A stretch of DNA of 26,959 nucleotides from an uncultured Prevotella sp. (lineage in GTDB: Bacteria > Bacteroidota > Bacteroidia > Bacteroidales > Bacteroidaceae): the NCBI GenBank assembly GCA_900770515.1, contig CAAHDP010000407.1:1-26959 (forward strand), read 5' to 3'. Made by a program: the position numbers and the translations under genes. Below, one piece after another: positions 1 to 6,876 of the stretch. Position 1 is the first letter of the stretch. The number at the start of each line of letters is the position of its first letter. The notes under the pieces are model-generated. The model did no database searches and was not told the DNA's origin. It saw only the letters and a program-made list of their open reading frames with translations.

Positions 1-3
1 AAG

Positions 4-1065
4 ATGAAATTAAACATTGCAGTTCTCGCCGGTGATGGTATCGGACCAGAGATTATGAAGCAGGGCGTAGCAGTTATGCAGGCCATTGCAGAGAAGTTCA
101 ACCACGAGTTTACTTACAATGAGGCTATCTGCGGCGCTCACGCTATCGATGAGGTAGGTGATCCATTCCCAGAGGAGACCTTCAAGACTTGTATGGATGC
201 TGACGCAGTGCTCTTCGCAGCTGTTGGTGATCCACGTTTCGACAACAACCCTACAGCCAAGGTTCGTCCTGAGCAGGGTTTGCTCGCTATGCGTAAGAAG
301 TTGGGTCTCTTCGCCAATGTACGCCCAGTAGCCACATTCGATTGCCTGCTTCACAAGTCTCCATTGAAGGATGAACTCCTGAAGGGTGCTGACTTTGTTG
401 TCATCCGCGAGTTGACTGGTGGTATGTACTTCGGTGAGAAGTATCAGGATAACGATAAGGCATACGATACAGATATCTATACCCGTCCTGAGATTGAGCG
501 CATCCTGAAGGTAGCTTTCGAGTTTGCCATGAAGCGCAACAAGCACCTGACAGTGGTAGATAAGGCAAACGTATTGGCATCTTCTCGTCTCTGGCGTCAG
601 ATTGCCAAGGAGATGGAGCCACAGTATCCTGAGGTTAACACCGATTATATGTTCATCGACAACGCTTCTATGCGCGTATTGACTGAGCCTACATTCTTCG
701 ATGTCATCGTTACAGAGAATACCTTCGGTGATATCCTGACCGATGAGACTTCTTGCATCACCGGTTCTATGGGCTTGCAGCCATCTAGCTCTTTGGGCGA
801 GCACACCCCATTGTTCGAGCCTGTTCACGGTTCATGGCCACAGGCAGCTGGCAAGAACCTGGCTAACCCTGTAGCTCAGATTCTTTCTGCAGCCATGTTG
901 CTGGAGCATTTCGGTTTGAACGAGGAGGGTGCCTTGATCCGCAAGGCAGTAGATGCTTCTCTTGATGCTAATGTCCGCACTCCTGAGATTCAGGTAGAGG
1001 GTGGTGCACAGTATGGCACTACAGAGGTTGGCGCATGGATCGTTAACTGGATCAAGAATGCATAA
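4..1065 (+). CDS. leuB: 3-isopropylmalate dehydrogenase
   Basis: This enzyme oxidises and decarboxylates (2R,3S)-3-isopropylmalate with NAD to 2-oxoisocaproate, the third step of leucine synthesis in the cytoplasm. The 353-residue length is normal for the family. The sequence opens with the conserved nucleotide-fold segment [12 protein letters not shown], has the [11 protein letters not shown] substrate-loop motif near residue 135, the VDKANVL segment near 185 and the C-terminal [14 protein letters not shown] motif near 272 that contacts cofactor. The ATG at base 4 is the only sensible start. It is probably the last gene of a leu operon that lies to the left of the window. A strong terminator follows. 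The last codon and stop (GCATAA) are immediately followed by GCATTAA, a short echo of the gene end. Confidence 0.96.
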   Translation: MKLNIAVLAGDGIGPEIMKQGVAVMQAIAEKFNHEFTYNEAICGAHAIDEVGDPFPEETFKTCMDADAVLFAAVGDPRFDNNPTAKVRPEQGLLAMRKKLGLFANVRPVATFDCLLHKSPLKDELLKGADFVVIRELTGGMYFGEKYQDNDKAYDTDIYTRPEIERILKVAFEFAMKRNKHLTVVDKANVLASSRLWRQIAKEMEPQYPEVNTDYMFIDNASMRVLTEPTFFDVIVTENTFGDILTDETSCITGSMGLQPSSSLGEHTPLFEPVHGSWPQAAGKNLANPVAQILSAAMLLEHFGLNEEGALIRKAVDASLDANVRTPEIQVEGGAQYGTTEVGAWIVNWIKNA

Positions 1066-1093
1066 GCATTAAATGTGAATAATCATATCAAGG

Positions 1094-1131
1094 GCCTTAT
1101 GGGGAAATCGTTCCTTCCATAAGGCTTTTTT
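1094..1131 (+). terminator. Rho-independent terminator after leuB
   Basis: A perfect 9-bp stem (1094-1102 with 1117-1125), with GGAA/TTCC pairing inside it, is followed by six T's. It ends the leuB transcript and separates it from the TPR gene operon. Confidence 0.9.
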
Positions 1132-1226
1132 ATTTTGGTAATTGTTGTTTTTTATCTTGATAGTAGTCATATTTACCTTTTTTTTGTTTATTTCAAGAAA
1201 CCTATTTAAGTTTAATAGTTTTTTAC

Positions 1227-1257
1227 TTGGCTGTTTGGTAAAGTATTTGTAATTTTG
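1227..1257 (+). promoter_or_regulatory. Bacteroidota-type promoter of the TPR-phosphoesterase operon
   Basis: TTG at 1227-1229 and TAATTTTG at 1250-1257 are separated by 20 bases, matching the -33/-7 promoter form of this phylum. The -7 box ends five bases before the ATG at 1263, so the transcript would begin almost at the start codon and be leaderless or nearly so. Confidence 0.7.
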
Positions 1258-1262
1258 CAAGC

Positions 1263-1979
1263 ATGAAAAAGAAAATGATTATATCAATGCTGTTAGGCGT
1301 TGCCACTTTGTCGATGTCTGCTCAGAATCAGAATGAATCGGAATCCTTAAGCAAGGACCAGTCAAAGGCTTTGAGAGATTCTCTTGCCCAGGCTACGGAG
1401 GTTCTTGCCTATCATCCGGATAGTATCGACCTTCGTCTGAAAAAGGCTGCCTGGAATATCCAGCTCAAGCAGTGGCAATATGCCAAGGACGATCTCGATA
1501 AGGCGCTGTTTCTCAACAATACCAATATCGCAGGTCTCTTTTATCGTGCCTATGTCAACGAACAGCTGCGCAGATATAACTTCGCCCGTTTAGACTATCA
1601 GAATCTGCTGGTTCTGGTGCCTGGCAATTTCCAGGCACAGCTCGGTCTCGCTCTTCTCAATCAGAAAGACAAGCATTATACTGAGGCTTACAACGGCATC
1701 AATATGCTGATAGAGCAATATCCCGCCAATGCCATCGCCTATGCTGCACGTGGAGGAATGGAGAAGGAGAAGGGTCAGCTTGAAGCTGCGGAATATGATT
1801 ATGCCAAGGCGATGGAGCTGGATGCAGATAATGCCGACTATGTGCTGAATCATCTTGATTTGCTCATCTTGCTGAAGCGCAGGAATGAAGCTTATGCCGA
1901 TTTGCAGCGCTTGATGAAGATGGGGTACTCCAAAGGGCAGTTGCAAGAGTTCTATACCCGTTTGAAGAAGAAAAAATAG
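1263..1979 (+). CDS. Exported tetratricopeptide-repeat protein
   Basis: The 238-residue product begins with a signal peptide (KKK, then a hydrophobic stretch ending in LSMSA before QNQNESES), so it is probably periplasmic. Residues 40-235 form about five TPR-like helical pairs with spaced A/Y/L residues, for example near AKDDLDKALFLN and AEYDYAKAMELDADN. Such repeats are protein-binding scaffolds; no catalytic motif is visible. It is the first gene of an operon with a phosphoesterase lipoprotein 39 bases downstream. The start at 1263 fits the promoter; a second ATG four codons later is possible. The specific partner cannot be told from sequence. Confidence 0.85.
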   Translation: MKKKMIISMLLGVATLSMSAQNQNESESLSKDQSKALRDSLAQATEVLAYHPDSIDLRLKKAAWNIQLKQWQYAKDDLDKALFLNNTNIAGLFYRAYVNEQLRRYNFARLDYQNLLVLVPGNFQAQLGLALLNQKDKHYTEAYNGINMLIEQYPANAIAYAARGGMEKEKGQLEAAEYDYAKAMELDADNADYVLNHLDLLILLKRRNEAYADLQRLMKMGYSKGQLQEFYTRLKKKK

Positions 1980-2018
1980 TCATTTTTGATACTGAAAATG
2001 TTGGAAAGATAATTGTTT

Positions 2019-2834
2019 ATGAAGAAGATTTTTACGCAGATAGCAGCAGCTTTCGGCTGCATGTTCCTGGTGGGCTGCGATACGGTTTTTGATGTTCATC
2101 CGTATGATGTTCATGTGGATGGTGACAAGAATGTGAATGCTGCCAATATCGCAAAGATAGAAAGTGCCATCAAGGATAAGGATACAATCCGGTTTGCGAT
2201 GATCAGCGATTCTCATCAGTGGCTGGATGATCTGAAGAAGGAAGTCGGGGATATCAACCGACGCAAGGACAGCATCGATTTCGTGCTTCATTGCGGAGAT
2301 GTCACAGACTTTGGAGCCACGCAGGAATTTCTGTGGACCCGCGACAGACTGCAGAAGCTGAAGATGCCGTTCGTGGTGTTGCTAGGCAACCATGACTGTT
2401 TGGGAACCGGAAACCAGACTTACGAGGTGGTTTTCGGCAAGCCGGATTTCAGCTTTATCGCCGGCAGGGTGAAGTTTGTATGTCTCAATACCAATGCCAT
2501 TGAGTATGACTATTCGCGCCCTGTACCTAACTTCGATTTCATGGAAGAGCAGTGCAAGGCAGATTCTGCTGATTTCGACCGCACCATTGTCTGTATGCAT
2601 GCTCCTCCCTTTTCGGAGCAGTTCAATAACAACGTGGCTAAGGTTTTCAACTATTATACCCATCAGTTCCCGGGCTTGATGTTCTGTCTTTACGGTCATG
2701 GACATCATACCAGGCAGACCGATCTGTATGGTGATGGCACGATGTATTATCAGATTTGCAATGCTCCTAAGCACCAGTATTATTTATTCACCATTACTCC
2801 AAAGGGCTACAGTTATGAGATTATCGATTATTAA
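2019..2834 (+). CDS. Calcineurin-like metallophosphoesterase lipoprotein
   Basis: The product is a two-metal phosphoesterase of unknown substrate. Metal-site motifs are all present in order: SDSH near residue 65, CGDVTD near 93, LGNHD near 122, MHAPP near 193 and GHGHH near 226. The N-terminus is a lipoprotein signal with lipobox LVGC, so mature protein should start at Cys 20 or 21 and be anchored in a membrane, facing the periplasm or outside. I use the ATG at 2019; a TTG two codons upstream is in frame but less likely, and GGAAAG lies at a reasonable distance. It is 39 bases after the TPR gene and overlaps the next gene by 20 bases, so the three are probably co-translated. Confidence 0.88.
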   Translation: MKKIFTQIAAAFGCMFLVGCDTVFDVHPYDVHVDGDKNVNAANIAKIESAIKDKDTIRFAMISDSHQWLDDLKKEVGDINRRKDSIDFVLHCGDVTDFGATQEFLWTRDRLQKLKMPFVVLLGNHDCLGTGNQTYEVVFGKPDFSFIAGRVKFVCLNTNAIEYDYSRPVPNFDFMEEQCKADSADFDRTIVCMHAPPFSEQFNNNVAKVFNYYTHQFPGLMFCLYGHGHHTRQTDLYGDGTMYYQICNAPKHQYYLFTITPKGYSYEIIDY

Positions 2835-3567
2835 TAAACACTTCTCCTTTTCGTCAGTGAAGAGATTTTCTTCCTTGAAGAGAAGCTTATGTCTGGCTGG
2901 ATGCTTCCTGGGTGTTGTACTTTCGGCTTCAGCAGTCGAAGACGGTATGAAAAATGACAGCATTGTTCATGATACATTGATCGTCAATGAAAAGGGTGAA
3001 CTCTCGCGCTATGACAGGAGAGTACTTAAATACCGTGAGCATTGGGATTTGCTGATTCCTACCAACGGAGTGATACAGACCTGTGGTAACATGGGAGTGA
3101 TTTCCCTGGGCATCGGATGGGATTACGGCAAGCGCCGCCAATGGGAGACGTTTGTAATGCTGGGATATATTCCTCGCTTTGATTCCGATGAGTCGAAGAT
3201 AACGCTCACGCTGAAGGAAAATTTCATTCCCTGGCGCCGTGATATTGGTAAGGGATGGTGGTTTGAACCGCTGGAGTGCAGCATCTATTTCAATACCGTC
3301 TTCGGACATGATTTTTGGACCAAGCAGCCTACCAAGTACGAAAACGGCTATTATCCGTTCTCTACTCGCATCCGTCCTAACATCGCCTTCGGTGAACGCT
3401 TCAAATACGTGATACCGCACAATATGCGTAAGCGCATCAAGAGCGTCACGTTCTTTTATGAGTTGGGAACCAACGACATCTATACCATGCGTTTCATACG
3501 TAATGGCAATGGCAATTTCTGGGAAATCTTCGGTCTTTCCCTGGGTGTCAAGATGCAATATTTATAA
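2815..3567 (+). CDS. Exported protein of unknown function
   Basis: This 250-residue protein is not recognised. The ATG at 2815 is chosen because it precedes a signal peptide (basic region with KRFSSLKR, hydrophobic LCLAGCFLGVVL, then SASA). It also gives the usual short overlap with the phosphoesterase stop, whereas the longer open frame from 2698 would bury the signal. The mature part alternates aromatic and charged residues (GIGWDYGKRRQWETFVMLGYIPRF type segments) and ends in an aromatic-rich LSLGVKMQYL. This pattern resembles an outer-membrane beta barrel, ending near a C-terminal aromatic-Leu. Function is unknown. It is the last gene of the TPR-phosphoesterase operon. Confidence 0.75.
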   Translation: MRLSIINKHFSFSSVKRFSSLKRSLCLAGCFLGVVLSASAVEDGMKNDSIVHDTLIVNEKGELSRYDRRVLKYREHWDLLIPTNGVIQTCGNMGVISLGIGWDYGKRRQWETFVMLGYIPRFDSDESKITLTLKENFIPWRRDIGKGWWFEPLECSIYFNTVFGHDFWTKQPTKYENGYYPFSTRIRPNIAFGERFKYVIPHNMRKRIKSVTFFYELGTNDIYTMRFIRNGNGNFWEIFGLSLGVKMQYL

Positions 3568-3572
3568 GGCTT

Positions 3573-3628
3573 CATCAGCCGTTTCTTCGAAGAATTAAAT
3601 TCCTCTTTCTTCGAAGAAACGGTTGATG
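3573..3628. repeat. 22-bp inverted repeat at convergent gene ends
   Basis: Arms at 3573-3594 and 3607-3628 match in 21 of 22 positions around a 12-base loop. The right arm is the last coding bases of the minus-strand aminotransferase; the left arm is its inverted copy just past the stop. Each arm contains the palindrome TTCTTCGAAGAA. No T tract follows on either strand, so it is a weak intrinsic terminator at best, but it could block 3' exonucleases for both converging mRNAs. Confidence 0.85.
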
Positions 3629-4824
3629 AGGTTGATGATTCTATCAAGTTCTTCCTGCTTCAATGTTGAATTGCAGGGAAGACTGATTTCCTGCTGCGCT
3701 ATTCGTTCCGTTACAGGGAACGAAAGATGATTCCATTCCGGATAGCAAGACTGCTGATGAGGCGGAATAGGGTAGTGGTACACGGTCTGTACTTGATGCT
3801 CGGAAAGGTAATCGCGCAATTCATCCCGCTTTTCTGTCAGAAAAGGAAAGACATGCACCACGTTCTCTGATTCCTCTTCATAAAGCCTTTTCGGAATACA
3901 ATGCTCTACTATCTTCTTGTCTAGTTTTGATAAATAGTATTGTACTTTCTGGAATCTGTCCTTCGCCTCTCCGTAAGGATTCTTCAGCTTGACGCAGAGC
4001 ACGGCTGCCTGCAACTCTTCCATTCTCGAATTGAGTCCCTGATAATTGAATTCATATTTACTCACTCTTCCATAGTCGCGGAGGGAAATGATGACTTCTG
4101 CCAGCTTTCTGTCGTTCGTGGTGATGGCTCCTGCATCGCCCAATGCGCCCAGGTTTTTGCCCGGATAGAAGCTGTGGGCGGCTGCATCACCGATATTGCC
4201 CGTATGGATGCTTTTCCGGCTCGCTTCGCTGTTCTCTACCTGCATCTGGCAGGCAAATGCCTGTGCATTATCCTCAAACAGCAATAATTGATGTTTCCGG
4301 CAAAGTTCCAGTATCTTGGGTGTAACAGACAGCTTGCCGTATAGATGGACAGTCATCAGCGCCTTGGTATTCTGCGTGATATGCTGTTCGATGAGTCGTT
4401 CGTCTATCTGCAGTGTGTCCATCCGTGAATCAATGAGCACTGGTGTAAGCCCCACGCTTGTGATGGCAAGGATGGTGGCGTAATAGGTATTGGCAGGTAC
4501 AAGAATCTCATTGCCCTTCTGCAGTCTGCCCAGTTCTATCTCGCCCATGAGAATGAGTTTGAGGGCATCCAGTCCGCATCCGCATCCGATACAGTATTCG
4601 GAGCCGATGAATGCTGCGTATGCTTCCTCGAATTGTTTAAGGGCATTGCCGTTCAGATACCAGCCACTGTCTAATACCTGAGCAATGGCTTCATTGATTT
4701 CTGGCTGATACTGGTCGTTGATGGCTTTCAGGTCGAGATACTTGATTTTTTCCTCAGCAGCGACCTGAGTGCTGCGAGGGTCGAATATCTTTTGTAATTT
4801 AATGTTGTCTACTTTTTTATTCAT
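3595..4824 (-). CDS. DegT/DnrJ/EryC1/StrS sugar aminotransferase
   Basis: This PLP enzyme transfers an amino group from glutamate to a keto sugar nucleotide, making an amino sugar for surface polysaccharide. Of its 409 residues, about 30 form an N-terminal extension before the family start (KYLDLKAIN). Family signatures are seen: CGCGLDAL near residue 82, VPANTYYAT near 108, EDNAQAF near 186 (the Asp that contacts the PLP ring nitrogen) and HSFYPGKNLGALGDAG near 216, whose Lys should bind PLP. The closest named relatives by motif are FdtB/WecE-type TDP-sugar transaminases, but substrate cannot be assigned. No other polysaccharide gene is in the window, so it is an orphan. Its leader is unusual, with a terminator-like hairpin and a start-codon hairpin. 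Confidence 0.9.
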   Translation of the reverse strand: MNKKVDNIKLQKIFDPRSTQVAAEEKIKYLDLKAINDQYQPEINEAIAQVLDSGWYLNGNALKQFEEAYAAFIGSEYCIGCGCGLDALKLILMGEIELGRLQKGNEILVPANTYYATILAITSVGLTPVLIDSRMDTLQIDERLIEQHITQNTKALMTVHLYGKLSVTPKILELCRKHQLLLFEDNAQAFACQMQVENSEASRKSIHTGNIGDAAAHSFYPGKNLGALGDAGAITTNDRKLAEVIISLRDYGRVSKYEFNYQGLNSRMEELQAAVLCVKLKNPYGEAKDRFQKVQYYLSKLDKKIVEHCIPKRLYEEESENVVHVFPFLTEKRDELRDYLSEHQVQTVYHYPIPPHQQSCYPEWNHLSFPVTERIAQQEISLPCNSTLKQEELDRIINLINRFFEERGI

Positions 4825-4862
4825 ATATAATATAACGTCCCAAAGTGGAGTATATTATATGT
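4822..4862 (-). promoter_or_regulatory. Inverted repeat covering the aminotransferase start codon
   Basis: On the minus strand two AT-rich arms pair in 12 of 13 positions around a 16-base loop, and the second arm contains the ATG itself. A perfect 10-bp core is at 4825-4834 and 4851-4860. As RNA it could hide the start codon; as DNA it could be a dyad operator. There is no clear Shine-Dalgarno sequence. Confidence 0.6.
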
Positions 4863-4869
4863 GGGGGGA

Positions 4870-4964
4870 TAAAAAACTAAGAGCAGCTACCTTCTCAGGC
4901 AACTGCTCACATTCAATAGGTATTAGTTTTCTTTAAGGTAAAAAGATTGTATTCAGGATAACGT
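4870..4964 (-). ncRNA. Candidate small RNA or attenuated leader upstream of the aminotransferase
   Basis: On the minus strand a -7-like box TACCTTTG (4975-4968) is followed by about 55 bases without structure. Then comes a 12-bp stem (4897-4908 with 4881-4892, three wobble pairs) capped by a GAGA tetraloop, then TTAGTTTTTT. This is a textbook intrinsic terminator 46 bases before the aminotransferase ATG. A transcript of about 95 bases would end here, as a small RNA or as a prematurely stopped leader. I do not recognise an Rfam family. The -33 box is poor. Confidence 0.55.
4871..4908 (-). terminator. Intrinsic terminator inside the aminotransferase leader
   Basis: The 12-bp stem with GAGA loop is followed on the minus strand by TTAGTTTTTT. 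Its position between promoter and gene is the odd point: full read-through would be needed to express the aminotransferase from that promoter. Confidence 0.8.
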
Positions 4965-4967
4965 TTG

Positions 4968-4975
4968 CAAAGGTA
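4968..4975 (-). promoter_or_regulatory. -7 box of the aminotransferase leader or small RNA
   Basis: TACCTTTG on the minus strand matches TAnnTTTG exactly. At the expected -33 distance the sequence is only A/T rich without a clear TTG, so the call rests on the -7 box. Confidence 0.5.
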
Positions 4976-5183
4976 CGGATTTTTTTTTTAATAAAAGAAT
5001 AATTCTTAAAGTATTTTTTAATTAATAGTCATTTTTTGAAAAAAAATGTAGTAAGTTCAGATACGTTTTGGGGAAAATGTTTTATTTGCTTCCTTACGTC
5101 CATGTTTTTTCGTATTTGCCAACATTCATTCTGAAGGAGCGTGTGGGGGAATCTTTGTTATCTTGTCTTGTGAGGGGGATTAA

Positions 5184-5223
5184 ACAAAAAAAGGAAATTC
5201 AAATGAATGAATTTCCTTTTTTT
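5184..5223. terminator. Bidirectional terminator after tRNA-Cys
   Basis: A perfect 8-bp stem (5193-5200 with 5209-5216) has an A run on the left and a T run on the right. It works as an intrinsic terminator in both directions and ends the minus-strand tRNA transcript. Confidence 0.85.
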
Positions 5224-5227
5224 GAAG

Positions 5228-5298
5228 AGGTGTCTAGCGGAGTCGAACCGCTCTACACGGTTTTGCAGACCGTTACCTAACCGCTCGGTTAAGACACC
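5228..5298 (-). tRNA. tRNA-Cys (GCA)
   Basis: The 71-base cloverleaf has a 7-bp acceptor stem (GGTGTCT with AGACACC), an ACGGT/ACCGT anticodon stem with loop CTGCAAA (anticodon GCA, cysteine), and a 5-bp T stem (AGCGG/CCGCT) with loop TTCGACT. The discriminator is U, as expected for tRNA-Cys. CCA is not encoded and must be added afterwards. It is a single-gene unit with its own promoter and terminator. Confidence 0.95.
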
Positions 5299-5335
5299 AT
5301 TTGTAAGCGAAGCAACCATTTCTGAATTGCGAGTG

Positions 5336-5367
5336 CAAAGGTACAACTTTTATTTGGTTCCACCAAA
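5336..5367 (-). promoter_or_regulatory. Promoter of tRNA-Cys
   Basis: On the minus strand TTTG (5367-5364) and TACCTTTG (5343-5336) are exactly 20 bases apart. Transcription should start about 34 bases before the tRNA. Confidence 0.8.
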
Positions 5368-5395
5368 TTTTTTAGCGACTTTTTTCAAAAAACTT

Positions 5396-5608
5396 TCATT
5401 TTTTGTTGTTTTTCTCTGCTTTTAGTCTATTTTTTGTTGTTTTTCCCTTGTTTTCACTCTTTTTTTGCTCACATTGCTCCAGAAATGGGCAATTGGCGCA
5501 TTTATAGTCCTTACATGTCTTTGTCTTCCGGTAAGTTTTATAAATGCAATTAGCGGTATACATTACGCATACCGCCAATATTAACACAATCAACACGTTT
5601 TGTGTCAT
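5396..5608 (-). CDS. Small cysteine-rich membrane protein, FeoB-associated (P12) like
   Basis: This 70-residue protein has one N-terminal membrane helix (LIVLILAVCVMYTANCIY), a basic stop, then a cysteine cluster C-x5-C-x2-C-x5-C (CKDYKCANCPFLEQC) and a Lys/Asn-rich tail. The layout resembles the small proteins often found next to FeoB ferrous-iron transporters, but no feo gene is in the window, so the role is open. It may bind a metal or a partner on the cytoplasmic side. It is the last gene of a three-gene minus-strand operon, 29 bases after the next-upstream gene. Its 3' end is a perfect 17-base direct repeat, which suggests the tail grew by duplication. Confidence 0.7.
   Translation of the reverse strand: MTQNVLIVLILAVCVMYTANCIYKTYRKTKTCKDYKCANCPFLEQCEQKKSENKGKTTKNRLKAEKNNKK
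5398..5445 (-). repeat. 17-base direct repeat at the 3' end of the small Cys-rich gene
   Basis: Copies at 5429-5445 and 5398-5414 are identical, 31 bases apart. The period is not a multiple of three, so they are read in different frames. In the frame used by the second copy, the first copy would read GKNNKK then TAG. Confidence 0.85.
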
Positions 5609-5637
5609 TCTATAATGTATGAATTGATTATCATCAT

Positions 5638-5859
5638 TTATCCTACGGCATTGTATCCGTTGGTAGAGTTCTTGCGCATGATGTCACGGATGTTCATCTC
5701 CTTGAAACCATTCTCGCGCTGAATCTCTTCCAGTTCCTTCTCCTCTTCCAGGTCCTTTTCAGAACGGGTAAAGGTGAAAGCCTTATACTTAAACTCTGCA
5801 ATAACCCATCCTGCGATGGCTACTACAACTAATGCGATAAATCCTACTAAAGCGTTCAT
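5638..5859 (-). CDS. Small single-pass membrane protein of unknown function
   Basis: The 73-residue protein has an N-terminal membrane helix (LVGFIALVVVAIAGWVIAEF), then a highly charged likely coiled segment (SEKDLEEEKELEEI) and a tail with IRDIMRKN. The ATG at 5857-5859 is used because the open frame upstream of it is unlike protein and would overlap the preceding gene. It lies between the acidic-tailed protein gene and the Cys-rich membrane protein gene on the same strand, so it is probably co-transcribed. I do not recognise a family; it could be an anchor for a cytoplasmic partner through its charged helix. Confidence 0.7.
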   Translation of the reverse strand: MNALVGFIALVVVAIAGWVIAEFKYKAFTFTRSEKDLEEEKELEEIQRENGFKEMNIRDIMRKNSTNGYNAVG

Positions 5860-5947
5860 ATCTTTATCTATTATTATAATAATGTGTAAATTCTCTTTTT
5901 TATTCTGACTACTCCCAGTGTGGGGGAGAAATTTTGAATTTCCTCTG

Positions 5948-6751
5948 TTAGTAGTCGTCGTCAGTAACGTCCTCTGCATCTTCAAGACCAAGGTTCTCTG
6001 GGTCTTCGAATGTAGTGCGGTAACTCTCCTCGGTCAACTTGTCATCGTCGAAGGCATCGTCGTCCTCATCAGGATCGTTGTAGTGATCCTCAATTTCTGG
6101 TGCGTCCTCGTCCTCATCGTCCTCGTCCTCATCATTACGGTCCAGTTCGTCCTCGTCCATGAACTTCATGCGGATTTTCTCCTCCTTTGGCTTCTCCTTG
6201 GCGAAGATTGCCTCTACCCATGTACCCTTAGGCACGACGAGCACCTCGTAATCATCGGCAAGTTTCTTCTCGTACAAGCCACCTGGCTTCTTCAGACGAT
6301 CCTTAGGAAGGGTAGTGGTGCTGATGTCGAAGTTACTCTCGATGATGTCTTGGATGCTCTGAGGTAGACTTTCCCATCCGCCACCGAAGTTGCGCTCCAG
6401 CAGTTCGATGAGCTTGCTGGCTGTGATATGACCTACGTTCTCGTATGTCAGGTCTGTAACGCGCATGATAGGGCGCTTCTTGATGGCATATTTCACGTTC
6501 TGGTCGTCAATGCGGAAGGTTCCGATCTTGAAGCCACGTTCTGTTAACTTATCCAGCACCTCAGGGCGATCTACGGTAACCTTCTCCATTTCGAATGCAC
6601 TGCGGATGATGTCTAGATACTTACGCTGATTGTCCTTCAGGTCGTTGTCTTTCTCGGCAGCTTCCCAAAGGCGGAAAACATCGTTCTCCTGCACTTCCCA
6701 TACACTGCTCTTTGTGAGCGTCTTGAGTGTTATAACTTTGTCTTTTTTCAT
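5948..6751 (-). CDS. Unknown cytoplasmic protein with an extremely acidic C-terminal tail
   Basis: This 267-residue protein has no signal or membrane segment. Residues 1-195 look globular and mixed in charge (TLTKSSVWEVQEND, RPEVLDKLTERGFKIG). The last 70 residues are dominated by Asp and Glu with runs such as DEDEDDEDED, so the tail should be disordered and strongly negative. Such tails can mimic nucleic acid, bind basic proteins or metal ions. I do not recognise the family; it appears to be a Bacteroidales-type conserved hypothetical. It heads a minus-strand operon with two small membrane proteins and has a consensus promoter shared in a divergent spacer with rarA. Confidence 0.8.
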   Translation of the reverse strand: MKKDKVITLKTLTKSSVWEVQENDVFRLWEAAEKDNDLKDNQRKYLDIIRSAFEMEKVTVDRPEVLDKLTERGFKIGTFRIDDQNVKYAIKKRPIMRVTDLTYENVGHITASKLIELLERNFGGGWESLPQSIQDIIESNFDISTTTLPKDRLKKPGGLYEKKLADDYEVLVVPKGTWVEAIFAKEKPKEEKIRMKFMDEDELDRNDEDEDDEDEDAPEIEDHYNDPDEDDDAFDDDKLTEESYRTTFEDPENLGLEDAEDVTDDDY

Positions 6752-6771
6752 TGTCTACTATATTTTGATTG

Positions 6772-6803
6772 CAAAATTAAGTACTTCTTTTTATATATCC
6801 AAA
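6772..6803 (-). promoter_or_regulatory. Promoter of the acidic-tail protein operon
   Basis: On the minus strand TTTG (6803-6800) and TAATTTTG (6779-6772) are 20 bases apart. The start would be near 6768, giving a leader of about 17 bases. Confidence 0.75.
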
Positions 6804-6839
6804 TTTTCTAGCCTGTTTTTTTATTTTTTCATTGTTTTT

Positions 6840-6872
6840 TTTGTGTCGGTTTCGTTTTTTTTATTACCTTTG
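6840..6872 (+). promoter_or_regulatory. Promoter of rarA
   Basis: TTTG at 6840-6843 and TACCTTTG at 6865-6872 are 21 bases apart. Only four bases separate the -7 box from the ATG at 6877, so the mRNA should be leaderless or nearly so. It also shows that an in-frame upstream start at 6832 is wrong, because it lies outside the transcript. Confidence 0.75.
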
Positions 6873-6876
6873 CAGT

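Noticed and set aside
2698..2814. A longer start for the unknown exported protein
   Set aside because: It overlaps the phosphoesterase by over 100 bases and would place residues before a clear signal peptide.
5068..5280. A 70-residue open frame running into the tRNA-Cys
   Set aside because: It overlaps the tRNA and its terminator on the other strand, and its composition is not protein-like.
6832..6876. A longer rarA with a start at 6832
   Set aside because: The promoter -7 box lies inside this stretch, so the upstream start would not be transcribed, and the extra residues are low-complexity.
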